Part shown: in pieces, positions 48,823-57,596 of the stretch
Layout: every line of letters starts with the position of its first letter
How positions within the stretch are numbered: position 1 is the stretch's first letter
Source of the DNA: Xanthomonas sontii
GTDB lineage: Bacteria > Pseudomonadota > Gammaproteobacteria > Xanthomonadales > Xanthomonadaceae
Length of the DNA: 64,000 nucleotides
NCBI RefSeq assembly: GCF_040529055.1
Contig: NZ_CP132342.1
Location: 3,408,001 to 3,472,000 of the forward strand
Reading direction: 5' to 3'
Notes under the pieces: generated by a model
Databases searched by the model: none
Told to the model about the DNA's origin: nothing
Seen by the model: the letters and a program-made list of their open reading frames with translations, nothing else
Position numbers and translations under genes: made by a program

Positions 48823-49539
48823 TCAGCCGAGCAGGTCGCGCAGCCGATAGGCGCCGGGCGCACGCCCCGGCAGGCGCGCGGCGGCATGCAACGCGCCACG
48901 GGCGAAGATGTCGCGGTTGCTGGCGCGGTGCACCAGTTCGACCCGCTCGCCGAGTCCGGCGAACTGCACCAGGTGTTCGCCGACGATGTCGCCGGCGCGC
49001 AGGCTGGCGTAGCGCGCGATCGCGCCGCCGTGCGCGGCCGCGTCGCCGAGGGTCAGCGCGGTGCCAGAGGGCGCGTCCTGCTTGTGCACGTGGTGGGATT
49101 CGACGATGTCGCAGTCCCAGCCCGGCAGCGCCGCGGCGGCGCGCTCGACCAGATCGTGCAGCACCGCCACGCCCAGGCTGAAGTTCGACGCCCAGATCAA
49201 GGGAATGCGTTCGGCGGCAGCGGCCAGCGCCTGCCGCTGCGCGTCCTCCAGCCCGGTGGTGCCGGACACCAGCGCCGCACCGCGCGCGGTGCACAGGGCC
49301 AGCACCAGGTCGAAGCCCTGCGGCAGGCTGAAATCGATCGCCACGTCGAAGGCCGGCACGCCGCCCAGTTCGGCTGCGGCGAAGTACGGCACGCCGTCGA
49401 TCACCCGCTGCGCCGGCGCACGCCGCACCACCGCGGCCACCACTTGCAGCGCCGGGTCCTGCGCGGCCAGCCGCAACAACGCCTGGCCCATCCGGCCGGA
49501 CGCACCATGGATCAACACACGCAGCGGAGAAGTCGTCAT
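48823..49539 (-). CDS. dapB: 4-hydroxy-tetrahydrodipicolinate reductase
   Basis: A 238-residue NAD(P)H-dependent reductase of lysine and diaminopimelate synthesis. Seen: the dinucleotide motif VLIHGASGRMGQALLRLA, DFSLPQG, GTTGL, the catalytic ESHHVHKQDAPSGTALTLG and the C-terminal RASNRDIFARGALHAAA. Full length; ATG 49539. It is the most upstream gene of the minus-strand series dapB, carA, small gene, carB, greA, rpfE, recJ. Confidence 0.97.
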   Translation of the reverse strand: MTTSPLRVLIHGASGRMGQALLRLAAQDPALQVVAAVVRRAPAQRVIDGVPYFAAAELGGVPAFDVAIDFSLPQGFDLVLALCTARGAALVSGTTGLEDAQRQALAAAAERIPLIWASNFSLGVAVLHDLVERAAAALPGWDCDIVESHHVHKQDAPSGTALTLGDAAAHGGAIARYASLRAGDIVGEHLVQFAGLGERVELVHRASNRDIFARGALHAAARLPGRAPGAYRLRDLLG

Positions 49540-49640
49540 CGGCACAAGGCTAGCGGTTTGCGCGCGGGTGCGACAGAGGGCGCGCACGCCCGAGACGCAA
49601 GCGTCCCACGCGCCACCTCGGACGTGGCGATGCTTCCCTC

Positions 49641-49778
49641 GTCGGGGCTGAAGCCCCTCCCACAAGGGCGTGGCGGCACTGGAAGCGACAAAAAAGCCGC
49701 CAGGCGAGGCACCTGGCACCTGCCAAGAGACATCGCAGCCGATCGGACACCCCCTGTGGGAGGGGCTTCAGCCCCGAC
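49641..49778. repeat. Perfect 23-bp inverted repeat pair in a 327-nt intergenic region
   Basis: A palindrome-cored element (GGGGCT-TC-AGCCCC) occurs at 49641-49663 and, in exact reverse complement, at 49756-49778, 92 nt apart. The same family occurs at 58692 and around the insertion sequence near 58750. No gene is supported between dapB (49539) and the MOSC gene (49867). Confidence 0.85.
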
Positions 49779-49866
49779 GCGTTGCACCCACCCAATCGGG
49801 CATGCACCTGTCGACGCCACCGCTCCCGCCAAGAGGGGAGCACGCTCGCCGGATCGATCAACCGCC

Positions 49867-50583
49867 CTACTCGGCCGCCGCCTGCCCCAGCAAGCGCTTG
49901 TCCCAATCCTCCACTGCACGCTGCGCCAGGCGCCGCTCGAACAGGGTGCGCCAGTTCGGCACCAGCGGCAGCGCCAGCACCTCCTGCAGTTGCGCCGGGT
50001 CGATCTCGCGCCGGTACAGCAGGCCGACCAGCCGCGCCAGCGGCCACTGCGGATACGGACGCTCCAGCAACTCCAGGCGATCGCCGGCGGCGACCTCGCC
50101 GGGCTGCAGCACGCGGTAGTACCAGCCGGTGCGGCCGCTGTCCTGCACGCGCCGCGCCAGCGCGGCCACGCCGAACCGGTCGGACAGCTTCCAGCACGGC
50201 TGCCGCGACTGCGACACCTCGACCACGGCCGTCCCCAGGCGCAGCCTGTCGCCCAGGCACAGGTCGGCTTCGGTCACCCCGCTACTGCTGAGGTTCTCGC
50301 CGAACGCGCCCGGCGCGTCCAGCAAGGCATGTGCGCCGAGTTCCTCGCGCCAGGCCGGGTAGTGATCGCGCGGGTAATGGTGCAAGGCCTTGTCGGGGCC
50401 GCCATGCACGCGGCGGTCGCCCTGCTCGTCCAGCTCCAGCCCCTCCGGGCCGATGCGCAGGCGTCCGTCCTGGGGCCGCTTGTCGATCGCGCTGCGGCTG
50501 CCCGGGCGGGTGAACGCCTGCGCGCGGCCGACCAGGACCGCGTCGATGGTCCAGGACGCGACGGCGGCATCGGACGACGTCAT
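49867..50583 (-). CDS. MOSC-domain protein (YiiM-like)
   Basis: A 238-residue protein with a MOSC domain (about 40-160). Seen: the GDRRVHGGPDKALHHYPRDHY block, FGENLSSSGVTEADLCLGD and VSQSRQPCWKLSDRFG with the conserved Cys. A C-terminal helical extension follows. MOSC proteins move sulphur or bind molybdenum cofactor; YiiM-type members detoxify N-hydroxylated bases. The substrate here is not known. It ends the minus-strand group with the aminotransferase gene 20 nt upstream, probably in the same transcript. Confidence 0.88.
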   Translation of the reverse strand: MTSSDAAVASWTIDAVLVGRAQAFTRPGSRSAIDKRPQDGRLRIGPEGLELDEQGDRRVHGGPDKALHHYPRDHYPAWREELGAHALLDAPGAFGENLSSSGVTEADLCLGDRLRLGTAVVEVSQSRQPCWKLSDRFGVAALARRVQDSGRTGWYYRVLQPGEVAAGDRLELLERPYPQWPLARLVGLLYRREIDPAQLQEVLALPLVPNWRTLFERRLAQRAVEDWDKRLLGQAAAE

Positions 50584-50603
50584 CGACGGAGGCGACGCCG
50601 GAC

Positions 50604-51812
50604 TCAGGCCGTCGCGCGCCGGTGCGCAGCGACCTCGTCCTGCAGCAGCGCACCGAGGATGCGCACGCCGGTCTCGATGCGTTCGGCCGGCACGGTCACG
50701 AACGACAGCCGCAGGGTATTGCGCTGCGGCGCGACCGCGAAGAACGGCGCGCCCGGCACGAAGGCCACGTTGCGCTCGATCGCCTTGCTCAGCAGCGCGC
50801 CGCCGTCCATGCCCTCCGGCAGTTCGACCCAGATGAACATGCCGCCGGCCGGGCGGTTCCAGCGCACCTGCGCCGGGAAGTACTTGGCCAGGGCGGCCAG
50901 CATCTGCTCGCAACGGCTGGCGTACAGCGCACGGATGCCGGGAATATGCGCATCCAGGAACCCGTCCTGCACCGCCTCGTAGACGATGCGCTGGCTGAAC
51001 GAGGGCGTGTGCAGATCCGCCGCCTGCTTGGCCTGCACCAGCTTGGCATGCACCGGCTCCGGCGCGACCACATAGCCCAGGCGCAGGCCCGGCGCGAACA
51101 CCTTGGAGAACGAGCCCATGTAGATGGCGCCCTCCGGGTTCATCGACAGCAGGCTCGGCAGCGTGTCGCCGCTGTAGCACAGCTCGCCGTAGGGATCGTC
51201 CTCGACGATGGGCACGCCGGCTGCCGCCGCACGCGCTACCAGCGCCTGGCGCCGGTGCAGCGGCAGGCGCCGTCCGGTCGGATTCTGGAAGTTCGGCAGC
51301 ACGTACATGAAGCGCGCGCCGGCCAGCTGCGCATCGTCCAGCGCGTCCACCACCACGCCGTCGTCGTCCGACTGCATCGCCGCGAACGCCGGCTGGAACA
51401 GCGAGAACGCCTGCAGCGCGCCGAGATAGCTGGGCGTTTCCACCAGCACCTTGCTGCCTTCGTCGATGAACACCTTGCCCAGCAGGTCCAGGCCCTGCTG
51501 CGAACCGGTGGTGATCAGCACCTGGCTGGGACGGATGTGGGCGCCGTCGCGGCTCAGCCGCGCCGCCACCCATTCGCGCAGCAACAGATAGCCTTCGGTC
51601 GGGCCGTACTGCAGCGCCGCCTGTGGCGCGTCGCGCAGGACCTTGTCGCAGGCCTCGCGCATGCGCTCGACCGGGAAGGTATCCGGCGACGGCAGGCCGC
51701 CGGCGAAGGAGATCACTTCAGGCCGTTCGGTGACCTTGAGGATTTCGCGGATCGCCGAACTGGTCAGCGCCTGCGCACGGCGGGAAAACTGGAATGGACT
51801 GGTCATCGGCAT
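50604..51812 (-). CDS. PLP-dependent aminotransferase, class I/II (2-aminoadipate/valine-type)
   Basis: A 402-residue fold-type I aminotransferase. Seen: SFAGGLPSPDTFP near the N terminus, TTGSQQGLDLLGKVF, NFQNPTGRRLPLHRR, VEDDPYGELCY, and the PLP lysine in GSFSKVFAPGLRLGYV. This pattern matches the 2-aminoadipate/LysN-like group that arose from MocR regulators, here without the GntR domain. Starts at 51812 or 51806 both fit. The amino donor is unknown. It is followed by the MOSC gene after 20 nt. Confidence 0.9.
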   Translation of the reverse strand: MPMTSPFQFSRRAQALTSSAIREILKVTERPEVISFAGGLPSPDTFPVERMREACDKVLRDAPQAALQYGPTEGYLLLREWVAARLSRDGAHIRPSQVLITTGSQQGLDLLGKVFIDEGSKVLVETPSYLGALQAFSLFQPAFAAMQSDDDGVVVDALDDAQLAGARFMYVLPNFQNPTGRRLPLHRRQALVARAAAAGVPIVEDDPYGELCYSGDTLPSLLSMNPEGAIYMGSFSKVFAPGLRLGYVVAPEPVHAKLVQAKQAADLHTPSFSQRIVYEAVQDGFLDAHIPGIRALYASRCEQMLAALAKYFPAQVRWNRPAGGMFIWVELPEGMDGGALLSKAIERNVAFVPGAPFFAVAPQRNTLRLSFVTVPAERIETGVRILGALLQDEVAAHRRATA

Positions 51813-51886
51813 AGGATAGTCGTCGCCATCGCGACGCGCATGTGCGGCGCACAAGCGATGCGCCGGCCAGCAACGGGCGACGCGAC

Positions 51887-52141
51887 TCAGTGCCGCCGCG
51901 GCGGCGTCGGCCCGCAGCTGTCGCAGCCGCCACAGGCACCTGCACCGGCGCTGGCCGGCGGTGCGATGCGCCGCCCCAGCGCCTGCAGCCAGGCCGCCCG
52001 GCCGGGCTTGAGCAGGCGTAGTGCGAGCGCGCCGCGCAGCTTGCGCGCGGTGCCGGGGAATTGCTTCTTCAACACCACCCAGGCGCTGACCAGTACCGCC
52101 AGCGCGATCACCAGGTACTGCAGCAGCAGCGAGGCGCTCAT
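51887..52141 (-). CDS. Small membrane protein with Cys cluster, feo operon
   Basis: An 84-residue protein. An N-terminal transmembrane helix (LLLQYLVIALAVLVSAWVVL) is followed by a basic stretch and a C-terminal GACGGCDSCG motif with three Cys. It begins 1 nt after the feoB stop. Small Cys-rich genes in this position have been viewed as FeoC-like partners, but this one has no winged-helix, so the role is unclear. The cysteines may bind iron or a cluster (inference). Confidence 0.8.
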   Translation of the reverse strand: MSASLLLQYLVIALAVLVSAWVVLKKQFPGTARKLRGALALRLLKPGRAAWLQALGRRIAPPASAGAGACGGCDSCGPTPPRRH

Positions 52142-52142
52142 C

Positions 52143-54002
52143 TCAGCCGGCTCCCAGCGCCACCGCAACCTGGTAGGTGACCAGCGAGGCCAGATACGCC
52201 AGCGCGAACAGGTAGAACGCGGCGAAGCTCATCTGCTTCCACGAGTTGGTCTCGCGCTTGATCGTGGCCAGGGTGGAAATGCACATCGGTGCGTAGATGT
52301 ACCAGACCAGCAACGACAGCGCGGTGGCCAGCGACCAGCCGTCGTGGATCAACGGCGACAGCGCCTGCGCGGCGGCATCGTCGTCGGCCGCCGACAGCGC
52401 GTACACCGTCGCCAGCGACGACACGGCCACCTCGCGCGCGGCCAGGCCGGGGATCAGCGCGATACAGATCTGCCAGTTGAAGCCCAGCGGCGAGAACACC
52501 GTGGTCATGGCGTGGCCGATGCGGCCGGCGAAGCTGTAGTCGATCGCCGGCAGGGTGGCGTCGGCCGGCGGCGCCGGAAAGTTCAGCAGGAACCACAGCA
52601 GGATGGTCAACGCCAGGATGATGCCGCCGACGCGCTTGAGGAAGATCGCCGCGCGCTCCCACAGGCCCAGCGCCAGATCGCGCAGGTGCGGCACGCGGTA
52701 GGACGGCAGTTCCAGCAGCAGCGGATGCTCGCCCTTGTCGCGACGCCACTTCTTCATCGTCCACGACACAGCCAAACCACTGACGATCGCTGCCACGTAC
52801 AGGCCAAACAACACCAGGCCCTGCTGATTGAGCACGCCCCACACCTGCTTCTGCGGCACAAACGCGGCGATCAGCAAGGTGTACACCGGCAGCCGCGCCG
52901 AACAGGTCATCAGCGGCGCCACCAGAATGGTCGCCAGGCGATCGCGCGGGTCCTGGATGCTGCGCGTGGACATGATCCCAGGCACGGCGCAGGCGAAGCT
53001 GGACAGCAGCGGGATGAACGAGCGCCCGGACAGGCCGGCCGCGGCCATCATGCGGTCGAGCAGGAACGCCGCGCGCGGCAGATAGCCGGATTCCTCCAGC
53101 GCCAGGATGAAGGCGAACAGGATCAGGATCTGCGGCAGGAACACCACCACCCCACCGAGGCCGGCGATGATGCCGTCCACCAGCAGGCTGTTCAGCGGCC
53201 CCTGCGGCAGCGTTCCGCCGACCCAGACACCGAGCGCCTTGGTCCCACCGTCGATCAGGTCCATCACAGGCTGCGCCCAGGCAAAAACCGCCTGGAAGAT
53301 CAGGAACATCACCAGCACTAGGGTCAACAGGCCGGCGACCGGATGCAGCAGCCAACGGTCCAGCGCGTCGTCGACGCGCGAGGTGCGGGTCGGCATCGAC
53401 ACCGCCGCCGCCAGGATCGCGCGCACCTGCTGGTGGTAGTCGCCCTGCCCTTCGCTCGGCGCCACCGCGGCCGGCAGTGCCGGCGCCAGCGCGTCCAGCC
53501 GCTCGACCAGGGCGCGGGCGCCGTTGCGGCGCACCGCCACGGTCTCGATCACCGGCACGCCCAGCGCCTGTTCCAGCGCCTGGCGGTCGATCTGGATGCC
53601 GCGGCGCTGCGCCGCGTCGACCATGTTCAAGGCGACCAGCATCGGCTTGCCCAGCTCGCGCAGTTCCAGCGCGAAGCGCAGGTGCAGGCGCAGGTTGGTG
53701 GCGTCGACCACGCAGACCAGCACGTCCGGCGCCGGCTCGCCCGGGTAGAAGCCGCGGCACAGGTCGCGGGTGATCGCCTCGTCCAGGCTGGCCGGCTGCA
53801 GGCTGTAGGCGCCGGGCAGATCCAGCACCGCGAACTCGCGCCCGGACGGCGCGCGGAAGCGGCCCTCCTTGCGCTCGACGGTGACGCCGGCGTAGTTCGC
53901 GACCTTCTGCTTGCTGCCGGTCAACTGGTTGAACAGCGCGGTCTTGCCGCAGTTCGGGTTGCCGACCAGGGCCAGGCGCAGCGGCGCGGCCACCGCGCTC
54001 AC
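52143..54002 (-). CDS. feoB: Ferrous iron transporter FeoB
   Basis: A 619-residue inner-membrane transporter with an N-terminal G domain: GNPNCGKTALFNQLTG (G1), NYAGVTVERKEG (G2), DLPGAYSL (G3) and NMVD (G4). The transmembrane part carries two Gate segments (LSSFACAVPGIMSTR and the C-terminal repeat region). It takes up Fe2+ in low-oxygen or acidic conditions. The GTG at 54002 overlaps the feoA stop by 4 nt. It is shorter than E. coli FeoB (773) but complete for this lineage. Confidence 0.96.
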   Translation of the reverse strand: MSAVAAPLRLALVGNPNCGKTALFNQLTGSKQKVANYAGVTVERKEGRFRAPSGREFAVLDLPGAYSLQPASLDEAITRDLCRGFYPGEPAPDVLVCVVDATNLRLHLRFALELRELGKPMLVALNMVDAAQRRGIQIDRQALEQALGVPVIETVAVRRNGARALVERLDALAPALPAAVAPSEGQGDYHQQVRAILAAAVSMPTRTSRVDDALDRWLLHPVAGLLTLVLVMFLIFQAVFAWAQPVMDLIDGGTKALGVWVGGTLPQGPLNSLLVDGIIAGLGGVVVFLPQILILFAFILALEESGYLPRAAFLLDRMMAAAGLSGRSFIPLLSSFACAVPGIMSTRSIQDPRDRLATILVAPLMTCSARLPVYTLLIAAFVPQKQVWGVLNQQGLVLFGLYVAAIVSGLAVSWTMKKWRRDKGEHPLLLELPSYRVPHLRDLALGLWERAAIFLKRVGGIILALTILLWFLLNFPAPPADATLPAIDYSFAGRIGHAMTTVFSPLGFNWQICIALIPGLAAREVAVSSLATVYALSAADDDAAAQALSPLIHDGWSLATALSLLVWYIYAPMCISTLATIKRETNSWKQMSFAAFYLFALAYLASLVTYQVAVALGAG

Positions 54003-54250
54003 GAGCGCACCTCGTCCAGCGCGCTGACCTGCACCCGTGCCGCCTCGCTGCGCCGCAGCGCGAAGCGCGTATAGCCCACCTGCACCAGCAGCGGTTCGCC
54101 ACCGATCGGCCCGCTGGCCAGCACCTGCACCTGTTCGCCGGCGACGAAGCCCAGCTCGCGCAGACGCCGGGCGATGGCGTCGTTGGCCTGGCGGTCGTGC
54201 ACGGATTCCACGAGGGCGCTGCTGCGCAACGGCATGTCGGACAACGTCAC
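53999..54250 (-). CDS. feoA: Ferrous iron transport accessory protein FeoA
   Basis: An 83-residue SH3-like protein that regulates or assembles FeoB. Seen: RRLRELGFVAGEQVQVLASGPIGGEPLLVQV and the closing FALRRSEAARVQV. ATG 54250. It overlaps feoB by GTGA, and a Fur box lies just upstream, so feoA-feoB-small protein form one iron-repressed operon. Confidence 0.95.
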   Translation of the reverse strand: MTLSDMPLRSSALVESVHDRQANDAIARRLRELGFVAGEQVQVLASGPIGGEPLLVQVGYTRFALRRSEAARVQVSALDEVRS

Positions 54251-54262
54251 AGCACGTTCCGT

Positions 54263-54281
54263 CGATAAGAATGGTTATCAA
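54263..54281. promoter_or_regulatory. Fur box upstream of feoA
   Basis: Read on the feo strand: TTGATAACCATTCTTATCG, close to the GATAAT-based Fur consensus with its inverted symmetry, 13 nt before the feoA start. Confidence 0.85.
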
Positions 54282-54374
54282 TTGTAGCATCGCCGCGGCG
54301 CGTCATGGCGGGACCGGCACGGCCGGCTATGATCGCCGTATGGCTGCCGTTTTCCCTTTGTACGAGCGTGTTCG

Positions 54375-55163
54375 ATGAGCGATGCCCTGTTGTTGCAACG
54401 ATCCGGCAAGGTCCTGACCCTGCAGTTGAACCGACCCGAGGTCCGCAACGCCTTCGACGCCGCGCTGATCGCCCAGCTCAGCGACGCCCTGCTGCAGATC
54501 GGCGCCGATCCGCAGGTGCAGGTGCTGGTCCTGGCCGGTGCCGGCGCGGCGTTCTCGGCCGGCGCCGACCTGCAGTGGATGCGCTCGATGGCCGGCGCCG
54601 GCGAACAGGAGAACCTGGACGATGCGCTGGCCCTGGCGCGGCTGATGCGCCTGCTGGACGAACTGCCCAAGCCCACGGTGGCGCGGGTGCAAGGCGCGGC
54701 GTTCGGTGGCGCGGTGGGCCTGGTCGCCTGTTGCGACATCGCCGTGGCCGCCACCGATGCGCGCTTCGCGCTTAGCGAAAGCCGGCTGGGCCTGCTGCCG
54801 GCGGTGATCTCGCCATACGTGATCGCGGCGATCGGCGCGCGCCAGGCGCGGCGCTGGTTCGCCAGCGCGGAAACCTTCGACGCCGCCACCGCGGCGCAGA
54901 TCGGCCTGGTCCACCAGGCGGTGGCGCCGGAGGCGCTGGACGCGGCGGTGCAACGCCAGGTCGCCCTGCTCGGCCAGGCCGGGCCGCTGGCCGCCGCCGG
55001 CGCCAAGGCGCTGGTGCGGCGGGTCGCGGCCGGTGGCGAGCGCGATGCGCTAGACCAGGCCAACGCCGCCCTGATCGCGCAGTTGCGGGTCTCGGCCGAA
55101 GGCCAGGAAGGACTGAATGCGTTCCTGGAGAAACGCGAACCGGCCTGGAGGGCCAGCCGATGA
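54375..55163 (+). CDS. Enoyl-CoA hydratase family protein (probable methylglutaconyl-CoA hydratase)
   Basis: A 262-residue crotonase. Seen: the oxyanion-hole motif AFSAGADLQWMRSM, and GAAFGGAVGLVACCDIAVAA and SESRLGLLPAVISPYV with the acidic residues of the active site. HMG-CoA lyase follows within the same group, so hydration of 3-methylglutaconyl-CoA in leucine degradation (LiuC-like) is the best guess. It overlaps the next gene by ATGA. Other enoyl-CoA substrates remain possible. Confidence 0.88.
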   Translation: MSDALLLQRSGKVLTLQLNRPEVRNAFDAALIAQLSDALLQIGADPQVQVLVLAGAGAAFSAGADLQWMRSMAGAGEQENLDDALALARLMRLLDELPKPTVARVQGAAFGGAVGLVACCDIAVAATDARFALSESRLGLLPAVISPYVIAAIGARQARRWFASAETFDAATAAQIGLVHQAVAPEALDAAVQRQVALLGQAGPLAAAGAKALVRRVAAGGERDALDQANAALIAQLRVSAEGQEGLNAFLEKREPAWRASR

Positions 55164-55555
55164 ACCCGATCGACCATCTCGGCCTGCGCTGCAGCGACCT
55201 CGACCGCAGCCTGGCCTTCTACCGTGCCGCCCTGGCCGCGCTGGAGCTGGACGTGGTGATGCAGGTGAGCGCCGAGGAAAGCGGCGGCCAGCGCCATGTC
55301 GGCTTCGGTCGCGACGGCAAGCCCAGCTTCTGGATCGCGGATGGCGGCCGCGACAATGGCGTGCACGTGGCCTTCGTCGCCGCCAGCCGCGCGCAGGTGG
55401 ACGCGTTCCATCGCGCCGGCCTGGCCGCCGGCGGCCGCGACCACGGCGCACCGGGCCTGCGCCCGCACTACCACCCCGACTACTACGGCGCGTTCCTGCT
55501 GGATCCGGACGGCCACAACCTCGAAGCGGTCTGCCACCGCCCGGCAGCAGCCTGA
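55160..55555 (+). CDS. VOC-family (glyoxalase/bleomycin-resistance-like) protein
   Basis: A 131-residue vicinal-oxygen-chelate fold protein with paired beta-alpha-beta-beta-beta modules. Seen: the metal-binding His in DHLGLRCSDLDRS, a second in NGVHVAFVA, and Glu in DPDGHNLEAVCH. These metalloenzymes act on glutathione adducts, diols or acyl-CoA epimers. Overlap with the enoyl-CoA hydratase gene suggests a role on a CoA or acid intermediate, but the reaction is unknown. Confidence 0.88.
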   Translation: MNPIDHLGLRCSDLDRSLAFYRAALAALELDVVMQVSAEESGGQRHVGFGRDGKPSFWIADGGRDNGVHVAFVAASRAQVDAFHRAGLAAGGRDHGAPGLRPHYHPDYYGAFLLDPDGHNLEAVCHRPAAA

Positions 55556-55700
55556 TCCACGCTACCTCAGTGCGCGCTGTGCACCTGGCGCCAGCCATGC
55601 CTGCCGCCGCTTCATCGCCTCTCTTCATCAGGAATCCCATGACCCTCTTTGCTTCCCGCTTCGTGCGCAGCGCCCGGCCAACGGCGCAGGAATCCCGCGA

Positions 55701-56597
55701 ATGAGCGACCGCGTGCGCATCGTCGAAGTCGGCCCGCGCGACGGCCTGCAGAACGAGAAGGCCTGGGTCGCCACCGCCGACAAGATCGAGCTGATCGCGC
55801 GGCTGGGCCGCACCGGCCTGCACAGCATCGAGGCGACCAGCTTCGTCAGCCCCAAATGGGTGCCGCAACTGGCCGATGCGGCCGAGGTCTATGCCGGCAT
55901 CGCGCAGGTGCCGGGGGTGGACTATCCGGTGCTGGTGCCGAACCTGCAGGGCTACGAGCGCGCCGCCGCGGTCGGGGTGCGCGAGGTGGCGGTGTTCACC
56001 GCCGCCTCGGAGACCTTCAACCGCACCAATACCAATGCCGGCATCGACGAATCGCTGGCGCGCTTCGCCCCGGTGCTGGAGCGCGCGGCGGCGGACGGGA
56101 TCAAGGTGCGCGGCTACGTGTCCACCGTGCTCGGCTGTCCGTACCAGGGCGCGGTGCCGCTGGCCGACGTGGTGCGGGTGGCGCAGCGGCTGCATGCGAT
56201 GGGCTGCTACGAGATCTCGCTGGGCGACACCATCGGCGTGGGCACGCCGGGCAAGGCGCGGGCGATGCTGCGCGCGGTCGCCGCCGTGGTGCCGATGGAC
56301 GCATTGGCGGTGCACTTCCACGACACCTACGGCCAGGCCCTGGCCAACATCGCCGCCTGCCTGGAAGAAGGCGTGCGCGTGGTCGATGCCGCGGTGTCCG
56401 GCGCCGGCGGCTGCCCCTACGCCAAGGGTGCCAGTGGCAACGTGGCCAGCGAGGACGTGGTCTACCTGCTGCACGGCAATGGCGTGGAGACCGGGATCGA
56501 CCTGCCCGCGCTGGCCGCGACCGGCCGCTGGCTGGCGCAGAAACTGGGCCGGCCGACCGGCAGCAAGGTCGGCCAGGCGCTGGCCGCCGAGGGCTGA
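55701..56597 (+). CDS. mvaB: Hydroxymethylglutaryl-CoA lyase
   Basis: A 298-residue TIM-barrel enzyme cleaving HMG-CoA to acetoacetate and acetyl-CoA, the last step of leucine degradation. Seen: EVGPRDGLQNEK with the catalytic Arg-Asp, the HFHDTYGQAL metal ligands, and GAGGCPYAKGASGNVASED carrying the signature Cys loop. ATG 55701 is chosen; the longer frame upstream overlaps the VOC gene. It lies in line with the hydratase, VOC and SDR genes. Confidence 0.96.
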   Translation: MSDRVRIVEVGPRDGLQNEKAWVATADKIELIARLGRTGLHSIEATSFVSPKWVPQLADAAEVYAGIAQVPGVDYPVLVPNLQGYERAAAVGVREVAVFTAASETFNRTNTNAGIDESLARFAPVLERAAADGIKVRGYVSTVLGCPYQGAVPLADVVRVAQRLHAMGCYEISLGDTIGVGTPGKARAMLRAVAAVVPMDALAVHFHDTYGQALANIAACLEEGVRVVDAAVSGAGGCPYAKGASGNVASEDVVYLLHGNGVETGIDLPALAATGRWLAQKLGRPTGSKVGQALAAEG

Positions 56598-56709
56598 GCC
56601 GCAGCAGTTCCTTACCCGGCGACGGACCTGCACGCCGCGGCCCGTCGCCGATCTCGCCGCGATGGGGCGGCAGCCTCTAAACTGGGCGTTTTCCTAGGAG
56701 GGAACATCC

Positions 56710-57480
56710 ATGCAGCTTGCCGATCTCAAAGCGGTGGTCACCGGCGGCGTGTCCGGCCTCGGCCTGGCGGTGGCGCAGCGCATCGTCGCCGAAGGCGGCA
56801 AGGTCGCGCTGTTCGATCTGAACGACGACAAGGGCGCGGCCGCGGTCGCCGCGCTGGGTGCGGAGCGGGCCTGCTACCTGCGCACCGACGTCAGCGACGA
56901 GGCCCAGGTGGCGGCGCAGCTGGCGGCGGCACGCGATTTCCTCGGCGGCCTCAATGCCGCGGTCAACTGCGCCGGCATCCTCGGCGCCGGCCGCGTGCTC
57001 GGCAAGGAAGCGCCGATGCCGCTGGCCACCTTCCAGGGCACGGTGATGGTCAACCTGGTCGGCAGCTTCAACGTCGCCAAGGCCGCCGCCGACCTGATGC
57101 AGCACAACGCCCCGGGCGAGGACGACGAGCGCGGCGTCATCGTCAACACCGCCAGCGTCGCCGCCTACGAGGGCCAGATCGGCCAGGCCGCCTACGCCGC
57201 GTCCAAGGGCGGCGTGGTGGCGATGACCCTGCCGATGGCGCGCGAACTGGCGCGCTTCGGCATCCGCGTCAACACCATCGCCCCGGGCATCTTCTGGACC
57301 CCGATGGTCGACGGCATGCCCGAGGCCGTGCAGCAGTCGCTGGCCGCCTCGATCCCGTATCCTTCGCGTCTCGGCCGCCCGGACGAATTCGCCGACACGG
57401 TGATGTTCCTGCTGCGCAACCGCTACCTCAACGGCGAAACCATCCGCCTCGACGGCGCGGTGCGGTTGGCGCCTAAGTAG
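56710..57480 (+). CDS. SDR-family 3-hydroxyacyl-CoA dehydrogenase (type II-like)
   Basis: A 256-residue short-chain dehydrogenase. Seen: the cofactor motif [24 protein letters not shown], the catalytic Ser ([10 protein letters not shown]) and YAASKGG with Tyr and Lys. The overall match is to the 17-beta-HSD10 type that oxidises 3-hydroxy-2-methylbutyryl-CoA in isoleucine breakdown. A strong AGGAGG site precedes ATG 56710. With HMG-CoA lyase beside it, branched-chain amino acid degradation is the likely theme. Confidence 0.9.
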   Translation: MQLADLKAVVTGGVSGLGLAVAQRIVAEGGKVALFDLNDDKGAAAVAALGAERACYLRTDVSDEAQVAAQLAAARDFLGGLNAAVNCAGILGAGRVLGKEAPMPLATFQGTVMVNLVGSFNVAKAAADLMQHNAPGEDDERGVIVNTASVAAYEGQIGQAAYAASKGGVVAMTLPMARELARFGIRVNTIAPGIFWTPMVDGMPEAVQQSLAASIPYPSRLGRPDEFADTVMFLLRNRYLNGETIRLDGAVRLAPK

Positions 57481-57482
57481 CC

Positions 57483-57590
57483 GGGAATGGAGAATGGGGA
57501 ATGGGGAATCGCAACGGCGTTTCCCTTCCGCTGATCCTCTCCGCCTGCTTGACCCTGTTTCGATTCCCTATTCCCCATTCCCGATTCCCA
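57483..57590. repeat. Inverted repeat of GGGAATGG units before efpL
   Basis: Left arm 57483-57511 (GGGAATGG-type units ending GGGAATCG) pairs with right arm 57561-57590 (CGATTCCC then ATTCCC units). It fills the gap between the SDR stop and the EF-P-like start and ends 7 nt before its ATG. Related GGGAAT units reappear inverted at the window end (about 63965-63997), so it is a dispersed element. Confidence 0.8.
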
Positions 57591-57596
57591 GCCCTC

